A DNA stretch of 64,000 bases from Rubrivivax sp. (GTDB lineage: Bacteria > Pseudomonadota > Gammaproteobacteria > Burkholderiales > Burkholderiaceae): positions 1-64,000 of the forward strand of contig JAEUOZ010000009.1 in the NCBI GenBank assembly GCA_016790225.1, written 5' to 3'. This document shows positions 18,812 through 26,634 of the stretch, piece after piece. The stretch's first letter is position 1. Each line of letters begins with the position of its first letter. The notes below the pieces were generated by a model. It made no database searches. It was not told the DNA's origin and saw only the letters and a program-made list of their open reading frames with translations. Made by a program: the position numbers and the translations under genes.

Positions 18812-19425
18812 CACCCGCACCGCGCCGCGCCCTGGGCGCGCGGGCGGCCTGGTGCGGCGTCGCGGCCCTGCTGGCGCTGGGCGCGCTGCTGGGCACTCTG
18901 GGACCGGCGCAGCGGCTGGACTGGCAGCCCGCGCTGGCCGCAGCCGAGCCCTGGCGCGCCTGGACGGCCGCCTTCGTGCACCTGGACCGCTGGCATCTGC
19001 TGGCCAACCTGGCGGGCGCGGCCGTGCTGGCCCTGCTGGGCGTCACGGCCCGCAGCACGGGCGCCGACGTCTGGGCCTGGCTCGCCGCGTGGCCGCTGAC
19101 CCACGCGCTGCTCGGGTTCTGGCCCGCCGTGCAGCACTATGCCGGGCTGTCCGGCGCCCTGCATGCGGGCGTCGCCGTGGCGGCACTGGGCCTGGTGCTG
19201 CGCGAACGAGGCCGCGTCCGTGCCGTGGGCGCGCTGATCCTGGCCGGCCTGCTGTTGAAGCTGCTCGATGAAGCGGCCTGGGACGCGCCGGTGCGCCGTC
19301 TGCCGGGCTGGGACTTTCCCGTCGCCGTGCTGGCCCATGCCACGGGCGTCGCGGCCGGCCTGGCCTGTGCCGGGGTCGCCTGGGCGACAAGCCGTCGGAA
19401 AGCGCTGGCGACAATGCGCCGATGA
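18790..19425 (+). CDS. rrtA: Rhombosortase-like rhomboid intramembrane serine protease
   Basis: 211 residues with about six membrane segments. Rhomboid features are visible: 'HLDRWHLLANL' (the His/Asn motif), the catalytic serine motif 'YAGLSGALHAG', and the catalytic histidine in 'VLAHATGVAAGL'. The GLSG-x-LH form is the signature of rhombosortases, the rhomboid subgroup proposed to cleave C-terminal GlyGly-CTERM sorting signals on exported proteins, rather than of general GlpG-type rhomboids. The GTG at 18790 overlaps the end of glnE by 22 bp, so translation is probably coupled. Its stop overlaps the EamA start (ATGA). No GlyGly-CTERM substrate was found in the window. A plain rhomboid is the alternative. 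Confidence 0.78.
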   Translation: MEPGLRLTPAPRRALGARAAWCGVAALLALGALLGTLGPAQRLDWQPALAAAEPWRAWTAAFVHLDRWHLLANLAGAAVLALLGVTARSTGADVWAWLAAWPLTHALLGFWPAVQHYAGLSGALHAGVAVAALGLVLRERGRVRAVGALILAGLLLKLLDEAAWDAPVRRLPGWDFPVAVLAHATGVAAGLACAGVAWATSRRKALATMRR

Positions 19426-20363
19426 GCCTGAGCCCCGCGCGTCGCGAGCATCTGGATGGACTGGCCATCCTGCTGCTCATGGGCTGCAGCCTGATCTGGG
19501 GGCTCAACCAGGTGGCCGCCAAGCTGGCCTTGCCGGAAGTGCCACCGCTCACGCAGGCGGCCCTGCGCTCGGCCGGCGCCGCCGTGCTGGTGATCGGCTG
19601 GGCCCTGTGGCGGGGCGTGCCGCTCTTCCAGCGCGACGGCACGCTGCGCGCCGGCCTGCTGGCCGGCAGCCTGTTTGCGCTGGAGTTTGCGCTCATCTTC
19701 GGCGGCCTGCAGTTCACCAGCGCCTCGCGCATGGCCGTCTTCATCTACCTCTCGCCCTTCGTCGTGGCGCTGGGCATGCCCTTGATCGCGCGCAACGAGA
19801 GGCTCGCGCCGCTGCAGTGGTGCGGGCTGGCCATCGCCTTTGGCGGCGTGGCGCTGGCGCTGGCCGAAGGCTTCGCCGGGCCGACGATCGGCCCGCGCCA
19901 GTGGTGGGGTGATCTGATGGGCGTGGGCGCAGCCGTGCTGTGGGGCGCCACGACCCTGGTGATCCGGGCCAGCGCGCTCAGCCAGGCCGCCGCCGAGAAG
20001 ACGCTGGTGTATCAGCTCCTGGTCTCGGCCCTGCTGCTGGGGCTGGCGGCTTTGTGGATCGGCAACCCGCTGCCCGTGCGGTGGTCCGCCATCGGCTGGG
20101 GCTCGATGCTGTTCCAGACGGTGGTGGTCTGCTTTGCCAGCTACCTGACCTGGTTCTGGCTGATGCGGCACTATCCGGCCACGCGCATCTCCACCTTCGT
20201 GCTGCTCACCCCGGTGGCCGGGCTGCTGTTCGGCGTGGTGCTGCTGCGCGAGCCGCTGACCTGGCAGCTGCTGCTGGCCCTGGCCGCCGTGGTGGCGGGC
20301 ATCAGCCTCGTCAACCGCAAGCCGGCTGCCGCGCCCGCAACGCCTTCGGCATCGAAATCCTGA
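19422..20363 (+). CDS. EamA/DMT family transporter
   Basis: 313 residues with ten predicted membrane segments in two EamA halves. The first half begins 'LLMGCSLIWGLNQVAAKLAL' and the second 'GVGAAVLWGATTLVIRASAL'. Drug/metabolite transporters of this type export amino acids or other small metabolites across the inner membrane; the substrate cannot be told. It starts with an ATGA overlap on the rhombosortase gene, so glnE, rrtA and this gene probably form one transcript. Confidence 0.9.
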   Translation: MSLSPARREHLDGLAILLLMGCSLIWGLNQVAAKLALPEVPPLTQAALRSAGAAVLVIGWALWRGVPLFQRDGTLRAGLLAGSLFALEFALIFGGLQFTSASRMAVFIYLSPFVVALGMPLIARNERLAPLQWCGLAIAFGGVALALAEGFAGPTIGPRQWWGDLMGVGAAVLWGATTLVIRASALSQAAAEKTLVYQLLVSALLLGLAALWIGNPLPVRWSAIGWGSMLFQTVVVCFASYLTWFWLMRHYPATRISTFVLLTPVAGLLFGVVLLREPLTWQLLLALAAVVAGISLVNRKPAAAPATPSASKS

Positions 20364-20386
20364 CACCCCCGACAAGGAGACATCCC

Positions 20387-21064
20387 ATGATCACGCTGTG
20401 CGGCTTCACGCTCTCGAACTATCACAACAAGGTCAAGATGGTGCTGCTGGAAAAGGGCATTCCGTTCGAGGAAGAGCTGGTGCCGATGGGCCGCAAGAGC
20501 GACGCCGTCTACGCCGACTCGCCCCTGGGCAAGGTGCCGTTCTTGCGGACGCCCCAGGGGCCCTTGTGCGAAAGCCAGGTCATCTGCGATTGGCTGGAAG
20601 CGGCCTACCCGCAGCCCGCGCTGATGCCGGCGGACGCGTTTGCCGCCGCCAAGGTGCGCGAGCTCATCACCTTCATCGATCTGCACCTGGAACTCGTGGT
20701 GCGCGACATCTACGCCGAGGCCTTCTTCGGCGGCCAGGTCAGCGATGAAGTCAAGACCGCCACGCGCAAGCGCCTGGAGCGCAGCATCCCTGCCTTCAAG
20801 CGCCTGGCGCGCTTTGCGCCGTATGTGGCGGGTGAGCAGTTCACGCTGGCGGATGCTGCGGCCTGGGTCTCGCTGCCGCTGGTGAGCCTGGCCACCAAGA
20901 CGGTCTACGGTGAAGACCTGCTCGCGGCACACGGCATCGATGCGCGCAGCTACCAGAAGTTCATCGCCGAGCGACCCAGCGCGCAGCGCATCTCGGCCGA
21001 TCGCAAGCGGGATCAGGAAGCCGCCAAAGCGGCCGCCGCCGCGGCTGCGCCCAAGAGCAGCTGA
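20387..21064 (+). CDS. Glutathione S-transferase family protein
   Basis: 225 residues from the ATG at 20387, with a good Shine-Dalgarno (AAGGAGA) 7 nt upstream. The N-terminal thioredoxin-fold half has 'SNYHNKVKMVLLEKGIPFEE', 'LGKVPFL' (cis-proline) and 'ESQVICDWLE', the Glu-Ser glutathione contact. The C-terminal helical half has 'AGEQFTLADAAAW'. It conjugates or reduces electrophiles with glutathione in the cytoplasm; the substrate is unknown. The C-terminus is an Ala/Lys-rich tail. It follows the EamA gene by 23 bp and is convergent with the diiron protein gene. Confidence 0.92.
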   Translation: MITLCGFTLSNYHNKVKMVLLEKGIPFEEELVPMGRKSDAVYADSPLGKVPFLRTPQGPLCESQVICDWLEAAYPQPALMPADAFAAAKVRELITFIDLHLELVVRDIYAEAFFGGQVSDEVKTATRKRLERSIPAFKRLARFAPYVAGEQFTLADAAAWVSLPLVSLATKTVYGEDLLAAHGIDARSYQKFIAERPSAQRISADRKRDQEAAKAAAAAAAPKSS

Positions 21065-21101
21065 AAGAGCCGCCGAAAGAGCAGCTGAAGCGCAGGCCCG
21101 A

Positions 21102-22004
21102 TCAGGCGGCGCTGCTGCCGGGCTTCATCGCGGCGGCCTGCTGGGCGATCGAAGCCGCCATCTCCTTGCGGAAACGGTTCAGCTCCTGGACGCTGGCGAA
21201 GCTGCGCTCCATCAGCAGGCTCATGTTGTGCAGGATGCGCTCGACGACCTTGGTCTCCCAGACGGCGTCGAACTGGATCTGCTTGTCCAGCCACTGCTCG
21301 AGCCAGACGGGATCGGGCAGCCGGCTCTGCACCGTGTCGCGCGGGAAGAGCTTCTGGTTCACGTGCAGGTTGGTGGGGTGCAGGGCCTGCGCCGTGCGCC
21401 GCGCACTGGCCATCAGCACGCCGACCTTGGCGAAGGCGGCGCGGGCTTCGTCGCCGAACCGGGTGAGTGCCCGCTTCATGTAGCGAAGGTAGGCGCCACC
21501 GTGGCGCGCCTCGTCCTTGGCCAGGGTCTCGTAGATGGCCTTGATCACCGGCTCGGTGTGCCATTCCGCCGCGCGCCGGTACCAGTGGTTCAGCCGGATC
21601 TCACCGCAGAAGTGCAGCATGAGCGTCTCCAGCGCCGGCGCCGGATCGAACTCGAAGCGCACTTCGTGCAGCTCGGCCTCGGTGGGCACCAGATCCGGGC
21701 GGAAACGGCGCAGGTACTCCATCAGCACCAGCGAATGCTTCTGCTCTTCGAAGAACCACACGCTCATGAAGGCGGAGAAGTCACTGTCGTCGCGGTTGTC
21801 GCGCAGGAACATCTCGGTGGCCGGCAAGGCCGCCCACTCGGTGATGGCGTTCATCTTGATGGTGCGCGCCTGCTCGTCGCTGAGCAGGCCGGCATCGAAG
21901 CGATCCCAGGGAATGTCGGTGTCCATGTTCCAACGCACCGATTCCAGCTGCTTGAACAGTTCGGGGTACAACATGCCAGCGAGCCCTTGTATGAAGGGCG
22001 ACAT
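21102..22004 (-). CDS. Diiron ferritin-like protein, acyl-ACP desaturase-like
   Basis: 300 residues from the ATG at 22004; an internal ATG ten codons later is an alternative, and the frame is open further upstream without family-like sequence. Two carboxylate/His iron motifs are visible: 'FFEEQKHSLVL' (EExxH, near residue 85) and 'AKDEARHGGAYLRY' (DExxH, near residue 165). These are the hallmark of ferritin-like diiron proteins, and the surrounding four-helix pattern resembles soluble acyl-ACP desaturases and related oxygenases. Substrate and reaction are unknown. It is monocistronic, with the structured island 22005-22346 upstream. Confidence 0.75.
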   Translation of the reverse strand: MSPFIQGLAGMLYPELFKQLESVRWNMDTDIPWDRFDAGLLSDEQARTIKMNAITEWAALPATEMFLRDNRDDSDFSAFMSVWFFEEQKHSLVLMEYLRRFRPDLVPTEAELHEVRFEFDPAPALETLMLHFCGEIRLNHWYRRAAEWHTEPVIKAIYETLAKDEARHGGAYLRYMKRALTRFGDEARAAFAKVGVLMASARRTAQALHPTNLHVNQKLFPRDTVQSRLPDPVWLEQWLDKQIQFDAVWETKVVERILHNMSLLMERSFASVQELNRFRKEMAASIAQQAAAMKPGSSAA

Positions 22005-22346
22005 TCTAGGAAGCCGGCCCGTCCCGCGTGGAATGACAGTCTTTTGGTGGGGGTACCGGCACAGATGGCCGGGCCCACCGCCCCCGACGCTGCAAAGAAT
22101 TGTTGCGGCGCGGAACTCTCCTGAAGGCGCGCACTCAGAGCCTTCAAGAGTTTTTTCTGTCGCGCGGACGGCAGCCGTCACGGCCGCCTTCAATCCCCGG
22201 GTGGTTCTCCTCCTCCTCCCTCCCTCCCTCATTGACCCGGGGGCGCTGCGCGACAGGCTTTGCACCTGAAGGCCCCGCTGATGCGGGGCCTTTTCCTTGG
22301 TCGGCTCGATCTTCCGAGCGGGCCATCAGCGCCTGAGGCTGAAGGT
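22005..22346. other. Gene-free island with nested inverted repeats; candidate structured RNA
   Basis: This 342-bp stretch has no convincing protein. On the + strand it contains a hairpin TGAAGGC/GCCTTCA (22122-22128, 22140-22146) followed by TTTTTT at 22151. Next comes an outer 9-bp pair CTGTCGCGC/GCGCGACAG (22157-22165, 22248-22256) enclosing CCCCGGGT/ACCCGGGG (22195-22202, 22235-22242). The GACGGC-A-GCCGTC element sits in the left arm and a pyrimidine-rich TCCTCCTCC/CCCTCCCTCC run in the inner loop. A terminator follows at 22269. A + strand transcript of about 150 nt ending there would be strongly structured. No clear promoter is visible, so an RNA gene is a hypothesis. Confidence 0.4.
22269..22298 (+). 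terminator. Rho-independent terminator (+ strand)
   Basis: A perfect 10-bp stem AAGGCCCCGC-TGAT-GCGGGGCCTT is followed on the + strand by TTCCTT, giving a run of four T from the stem end. The T-run lies on the + side although no + strand protein gene ends here, which is the main reason to suspect an RNA gene upstream. On the minus strand, where it would serve the TonB-domain gene, the T-tract is short. Confidence 0.7.
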
Positions 22347-22838
22347 TCAGCGCTGCCCTTCGGTCAGCGTATCCACCTGGAAGCGACCGCTCTTGTCCAC
22401 CAGCCAGATCTCGCGGTAGACCGCGGTCTTGCCGATCGCAGCCGGCGGCGGGAAGGGGCTGGCCTTGCGGATCAGATCCACGACCCAGGGCGTCACTTCC
22501 GTGGCCGCAGCCGGCGGGCGCACCACGTCCACGGACTGGACCTGGCCACTCGAATCGATCGTGGTGTCGGTGATCATCACCGCGTACATCATCGGCGGCA
22601 GCTTGCCCTTGTGGATGCGTTGCGGGTAGGCGGCGTAGATGTGGCGTGCCGCGTCGCGCCGGTAGGCGGTCTCGTCAGGCGCGCTGGATGCCGCCGGCGT
22701 GGAGCCCGCGGCCGATGGTGCGGGCAGGATCGCAAACTGCGCTGCAGCCGGGGCGGCCAGCGCCACCAGCACGGTGCCGGCAGAGATCCAACGAATGAAG
22801 CGCGCGCTGGCGCAGCGATGACGGCGGGCTGGGACCAT
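22347..22838 (-). CDS. Exported TonB C-terminal-like (energy transducer-type) protein
   Basis: 163 residues from the ATG at 22838. An Arg-rich N-region and hydrophobic stretch ending 'APAAAQ' form a signal peptide or anchor. A Pro/Ala/Ser linker precedes a TonB-like C-terminal domain: 'RRDAARHIYAAYPQRI', 'DSSGQVQSVDVVRPP' and 'IRKASPFPPP'. True TonB has a longer Pro-rich spacer and works with ExbBD; no exbB or exbD is nearby, so this may be a stand-alone periplasmic TonB-fold protein. Longer in-frame starts exist (22973) but lack signal-peptide features. Confidence 0.72.
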   Translation of the reverse strand: MVPARRHRCASARFIRWISAGTVLVALAAPAAAQFAILPAPSAAGSTPAASSAPDETAYRRDAARHIYAAYPQRIHKGKLPPMMYAVMITDTTIDSSGQVQSVDVVRPPAAATEVTPWVVDLIRKASPFPPPAAIGKTAVYREIWLVDKSGRFQVDTLTEGQR

Positions 22839-22988
22839 GGCGGCACCCCGGTGTGGCTGAGGAGCCCTGACTGTGCGGCCGATGGCCGGGCACCGCGCGT
22901 GAAAAACCCGCGCCGGCCCGCTGCGGCCCAGCCCTCTTGGCAAGCGCAGGTCAGCGCCTGCAACCAGGCGCAACCGGCACGGCGCGCC

Positions 22989-23966
22989 TCAGCGCAGCCA
23001 GCCCTTGCGGCGGAAGTAGACGAAGGGCGTCACCACCGACAGCACCATCAGGCCCAGCGCAAACGGGTAGCCCCAGGATTGCTCCAGCTCCGGCATCTGG
23101 CGGAAATTCATGCCGTAGATGCTGGCGATCAGCGTGGGCGGCAGCAGCGCCACACTGGCCACCGAAAAGATCTTGATGATCTTGTTCTGGTTCAGGTTCA
23201 CGAAGCCGACCGTCGCATCCATCAGGAAGTTGATCTTGTCGAACAGGAAGGCGGTATGGCTGTCCAGCGAATCGATGTCGCGCAGGATCTGGCGCGCTTC
23301 CTCGAACTGCTCGGCATTGAGCATGCGGCTGCGCATCATGAAGCTCAGCGCGCGGCGCGTATCCATCACGTTGCGGCGGATGCGGCCGTTCAGGTCTTCC
23401 TCGCGCGCGATGGCCGCCAGGGCCTCGCCGGCGATGGTGTCGTTGACGTCTTCCTTCAGCACCCGCGCGCTGACCTGCTCCAGGTTGTCGTAGATGCCTT
23501 CCAGCGCATCGGCCGAATACTCGGCATCGGCGTCATAGAGCTTCAGCAGCACGTCCTTGGCATCCTCGATCAGGGCCGGGATGCGCCGCGCCCGCAGCCG
23601 CAGCAGCCGGAACACCGGCAGATCCTCGGCATGCACCGAGAACAGGATGCCGCCCTTCAGGATGAAGGCCACCCGCACGTTGCGCGCGGGCTTGCCTTCG
23701 GGGTTTTCGTCGCCTTCGATGAGAAAGTCCGAGCGGATGTGCAGCTCGCCGTTGTCCTCTTCGTAGAAGCGCGCCGATTCCTCCAGGTCTTCGTCGACCA
23801 CGTCATCGGGAATGCTCAGGCCGAAGCGCGTGGCGATCCAGCCCTTTTCCTCGGGCGTCGGCGCCTCCAGATCGACCCACACGGGCTGCACATGTGCCAG
23901 CGCGTCGGCGTCTTCGATCTCTTCCTGGAACAGCCGGCCGCTGGCCAGCGTGAAGACATTCAGCAT
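22989..23966 (-). CDS. corA: Magnesium/cobalt transporter CorA
   Basis: 325 residues. A long cytoplasmic acidic domain and long helix precede the first membrane segment, which ends in the CorA/Mrs2 signature YGMNF (residues 284-288). A second segment and the basic tail 'YFRRKGWLR' follow. It forms a pentameric Mg2+ uptake channel in the inner membrane, with Co2+/Ni2+ as minor substrates. It stands alone. A small dyad GTCACC-GAG-GGTGAC lies about 50 bp upstream of the start (near 24014-24028); I see no recognisable Mg2+ riboswitch. Confidence 0.95.
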   Translation of the reverse strand: MLNVFTLASGRLFQEEIEDADALAHVQPVWVDLEAPTPEEKGWIATRFGLSIPDDVVDEDLEESARFYEEDNGELHIRSDFLIEGDENPEGKPARNVRVAFILKGGILFSVHAEDLPVFRLLRLRARRIPALIEDAKDVLLKLYDADAEYSADALEGIYDNLEQVSARVLKEDVNDTIAGEALAAIAREEDLNGRIRRNVMDTRRALSFMMRSRMLNAEQFEEARQILRDIDSLDSHTAFLFDKINFLMDATVGFVNLNQNKIIKIFSVASVALLPPTLIASIYGMNFRQMPELEQSWGYPFALGLMVLSVVTPFVYFRRKGWLR

Positions 23967-24115
23967 CGGGCTCTCCGGGCCGCAAGGCCGCTGCCGCTCA
24001 ACCGGAGTGGACGGTCACCGAGGGTGACTCGGGTCCAACAAGGGTCGCCATCGATGGGATCGCCGATTATGCCGCGCACCCCTGCGGGCGCTGCGGCCCC
24101 AGCCCGGCGGGTCGA

Positions 24116-25666
24116 TCAGCCCAGCCGCCAGGCCTGACGCGGGCCTTCCTGCCCGTGCGCATCGACCGCGCTGGCCACCAGCCAGTCCGTGTGCACCGTG
24201 AGGGGCAGGTCGCGCTGCGCCGCCGGCTGCACCGCAAAGCGCCAACGCCCACGTTCACGCAACCACAGCGCATGCACGAAGGCGCGCCCCGGGCCGGGCG
24301 CCGCGGCCAGCTCGAATGCGCCCCACCAGCGGCGCTCCAGCAGCGGCGCCGAAGGGGCCGGGCTGAGCGGCGCGCCGCGGCGCAGCGGCGCCAGCGCGCC
24401 TTGTGCATAGGGCCCGCTGCGCAAGGCCTGCCCGAGGCCGCCGCGGTCCTGCACCAGCGCAGAGAGGCTGAAATGCGCGTGGCCATCGACGCCGGGCCGC
24501 GTGCGAAGCAGCGCGATCTGCTCGACGATCTCCTGCGCGACCCAGCCGCGCTCGGCCGCGCCGACCCGGCTGCTGTAGAGCCCCGGGCGGATGGGGATGG
24601 CGCGCGGATTCTGCGCACGCCAGTAGTCCAGCAGCGGGCCGAAGGGCTGGCCGCTGCTGCCGATGGCCCAGTACAGCTGCGGTGCGAGGTAGTCCATCCA
24701 GCCTTCGGACAGCCAGCGCTCGACATCCGCATACAGCTTGTCGTACTGGCTGAAACCGGTGACACCCGGCGGCCGGCGATCGGGGCGGCCCAGGCCGAAG
24801 GGGCTGACGCCGAAGGCCATGCCCGGCCGCGCCTCGCGCACCACCCGGTGCATCTCCTGCACCAGCCTGTCCACCTGCTCGCGTCGCCAGTCTTCGCGCG
24901 ACAGGGCGCCGCCCTGGCTGGCGGCCAGCGCCAGATAGCGGTGCCAGGCCGGCCGATCCGGGAACGGCAGCTCGACATCCCCCTGGCGCAGCGGATAGGG
25001 GTAGAAGTAGTCGTCGATGTGCAAGCCGGCCAGCGGATAGCGCCGCGCGATGTCGGTCACCACGGCCAGCGTGCGCTGCATCGCGGCCGGTTCGGCCGGA
25101 TCCATCCATTGCAGATCGCCGTAGGTCTTGACGGCCGGCGGGTGCACCACGCCCAGGTGCGGCGAGACCAGCGGCGAGCGCGCCGTCGGGTGACGGGCCC
25201 GATAGGGGTTGAGCCAGGCGTGCAGCTCGATGCCGCGCCGCGAGGCTTCTTCCAGCCAGAAGGCCAGCGGATCCCAGGCCGGCTGTGGCGGCCGCCCCTG
25301 CGCCCCTGTGAGGTACTCGCTCCAGGGCTCCAGGGCCGAGACATAGAGCGCGTCGCCAGCGGGCCTGACCTGCAGGATCAGCGCATTGAGACCGATCGCC
25401 CGGGCCTGATCCAGCAGTTCACGCGCGGCGCCCTGCTGCTCGGCCACGCTGAGGCCGGCGCGGGACGGCCAATCGATGTGCGCGACCGAAGCCACCCAGG
25501 CGGCGCGCCACTCGCGCGGCGCGCTGGGGGGTTGATCGGCTGTGGGCAGCAGCTGCGGCAGCGGCACGCTGGCGCAGCCGGCCAGCGTGGCCGCGGAGGT
25601 GGCGGTGGCGAGCAAAGCCGCGCGCCGCGCAAGGCTCAGCGGGGCGGCATCGGGGGAGGCATTCAT
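24116..25666 (-). CDS. Glycoside hydrolase-like GHL10 (DUF187) family lipoprotein
   Basis: 516 residues from the ATG at 25666, which overlaps the stop of the amidase gene (ATGA). A twin-Arg-containing signal ends in a lipobox with Cys31 ('ATLAGCASV'). The GHL10 catalytic-like barrel follows: 'REWRAAWVASVAHIDWPS', 'NALILQVRPAGDALY', 'ELHAWLNPYRA', 'AGLHIDDYFYPYP', 'FGVSPFG' and 'WMDYLAPQLYW'. Members are outer-membrane lipoproteins proposed to act on cell-wall glycans; the reaction is not established for most. A C-terminal beta domain covers about the last 110 residues. The link with the amidase supports a peptidoglycan role. Confidence 0.88.
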   Translation of the reverse strand: MNASPDAAPLSLARRAALLATATSAATLAGCASVPLPQLLPTADQPPSAPREWRAAWVASVAHIDWPSRAGLSVAEQQGAARELLDQARAIGLNALILQVRPAGDALYVSALEPWSEYLTGAQGRPPQPAWDPLAFWLEEASRRGIELHAWLNPYRARHPTARSPLVSPHLGVVHPPAVKTYGDLQWMDPAEPAAMQRTLAVVTDIARRYPLAGLHIDDYFYPYPLRQGDVELPFPDRPAWHRYLALAASQGGALSREDWRREQVDRLVQEMHRVVREARPGMAFGVSPFGLGRPDRRPPGVTGFSQYDKLYADVERWLSEGWMDYLAPQLYWAIGSSGQPFGPLLDYWRAQNPRAIPIRPGLYSSRVGAAERGWVAQEIVEQIALLRTRPGVDGHAHFSLSALVQDRGGLGQALRSGPYAQGALAPLRRGAPLSPAPSAPLLERRWWGAFELAAAPGPGRAFVHALWLRERGRWRFAVQPAAQRDLPLTVHTDWLVASAVDAHGQEGPRQAWRLG

Positions 25667-26601
25667 CAGCGTGGCAGGGGAGGAGGTGGGGTCAGCGGTG
25701 CGGTCCCGAGTGCCGGCGGGGCGCCTGGCGCGGGCGCCGGTGGAGCGGCGGGCGGTGCAGCACCGGGCCGCGGGGCCGGCGCCAGCGCCTGCAGCAGCGC
25801 CGCGGTCTGGGCATCGGGCTGGCCGTCGTAGCGCTCGGGCCGGTACTTCATCTGGAAGGTGGCCACCACGCGGCGCGTGGGTTCGTCCAGCGTGCCGTGG
25901 CGTGGCACCTCGTAGCCCTGTGCCGCCAGGGACTGCTGGAACCAGGCCACATCCGGCAGTGACTGCTCGAAACGGGCGCGATGCTGCGCCACCAGGGCCT
26001 CCTGCGGCCACAGGATCAGGCCCTCGTCGGCCAGGCGCTTCCAGGGAAAGAGCGGGCCGGGATCGACCTTGCGCTGCGGAGCGATGTCGTTATGGCCCAC
26101 CACCCGATCCGGGCGGATGCGGTGGCGCTGCACGATGTCCTTCACCAGGGGAATCAGCGCATCGATCTGGTCCTGCCGGTAGGGCACGAAGCGTTCGCCT
26201 TCCGGCCCGGGCAGCACGCCCGGATGCACGATCTCGATGCCGATGGACATGGCGTTCAGCGGCCCCTGCCCCTGCCAGCTGCTGAAGCCGGCGTGAAAGG
26301 CGCGCCGGTTTTCGTCGACCAGGCGGTAGATGCGCGGCGGTGTCTCGTCGCTCAGCAGGTAGTGCACCGAGAGCCCCCCGCGCGCCAGGATCTTCATCGA
26401 CAGCTCGAAATTGGCCTGCGTGTAGTGGATCACCAGGAATTGCGCGCGGCTGTCCTGGCTGACCGAGGTGTGGGTGGTATCGATCTGCAGGCCAGGCGGC
26501 GAGACGCTGGCGCAGCCGGCGAGCGCCAGGATCAGCAGCGATCCGGTCGTCCTGCAGGCCACACGCCACAAGGAGGAGACGAGCTTGAGCATGCCCCGCA
26601 T
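25666..26601 (-). CDS. N-acetylmuramoyl-L-alanine amidase (AmiD-like lipoprotein)
   Basis: 311 residues from the ATG at 26601, which has GGAG 8 nt upstream; an ATG three codons later (26592) is also possible. A lipoprotein signal ends at 'LALAGCASV' (Cys30). The amidase_2 domain shows the zinc ligands and neighbours: 'QFLVIHYTQANF', 'IEIVHPG' and 'VVGHNDIAPQRKVDPG'. A peptidoglycan-binding-like helical segment ('LAAQGYEVPRHGTLD') and a Pro/Ala tail follow. It would cut the MurNAc-L-Ala bond of peptidoglycan or anhydro-muropeptides at the outer membrane. It is divergent from dacB, with only 33 bp between the starts, and overlaps the GHL10 gene by one nucleotide plus the coupled ATG. Confidence 0.92.
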   Translation of the reverse strand: MRGMLKLVSSLWRVACRTTGSLLILALAGCASVSPPGLQIDTTHTSVSQDSRAQFLVIHYTQANFELSMKILARGGLSVHYLLSDETPPRIYRLVDENRRAFHAGFSSWQGQGPLNAMSIGIEIVHPGVLPGPEGERFVPYRQDQIDALIPLVKDIVQRHRIRPDRVVGHNDIAPQRKVDPGPLFPWKRLADEGLILWPQEALVAQHRARFEQSLPDVAWFQQSLAAQGYEVPRHGTLDEPTRRVVATFQMKYRPERYDGQPDAQTAALLQALAPAPRPGAAPPAAPPAPAPGAPPALGTAPLTPPPPLPR

Positions 26602-26634
26602 TCTGCGTGCTCCGACGCGGGCCACAATCAGGGC

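Noticed and set aside
16004..18820. A 938-codon open frame antisense to all of glnE
   Set aside because: GlnE has both catalytic motifs and full length on the + strand. The antisense translation is Ala/Gln/Arg/His-rich without motifs, as expected when a high third-position GC gene is read in the mirrored frame.
22157..22256. Calling the nested repeats a definite 6S RNA gene
   Set aside because: The pairing is suggestive, but the length, promoter and conserved central-bubble sequence could not be confirmed by eye, so only a candidate is reported.
24014..24028. A magnesium riboswitch upstream of corA
   Set aside because: Only a 6-bp dyad is present; none of the conserved M-box or mgtA-type features was recognised.
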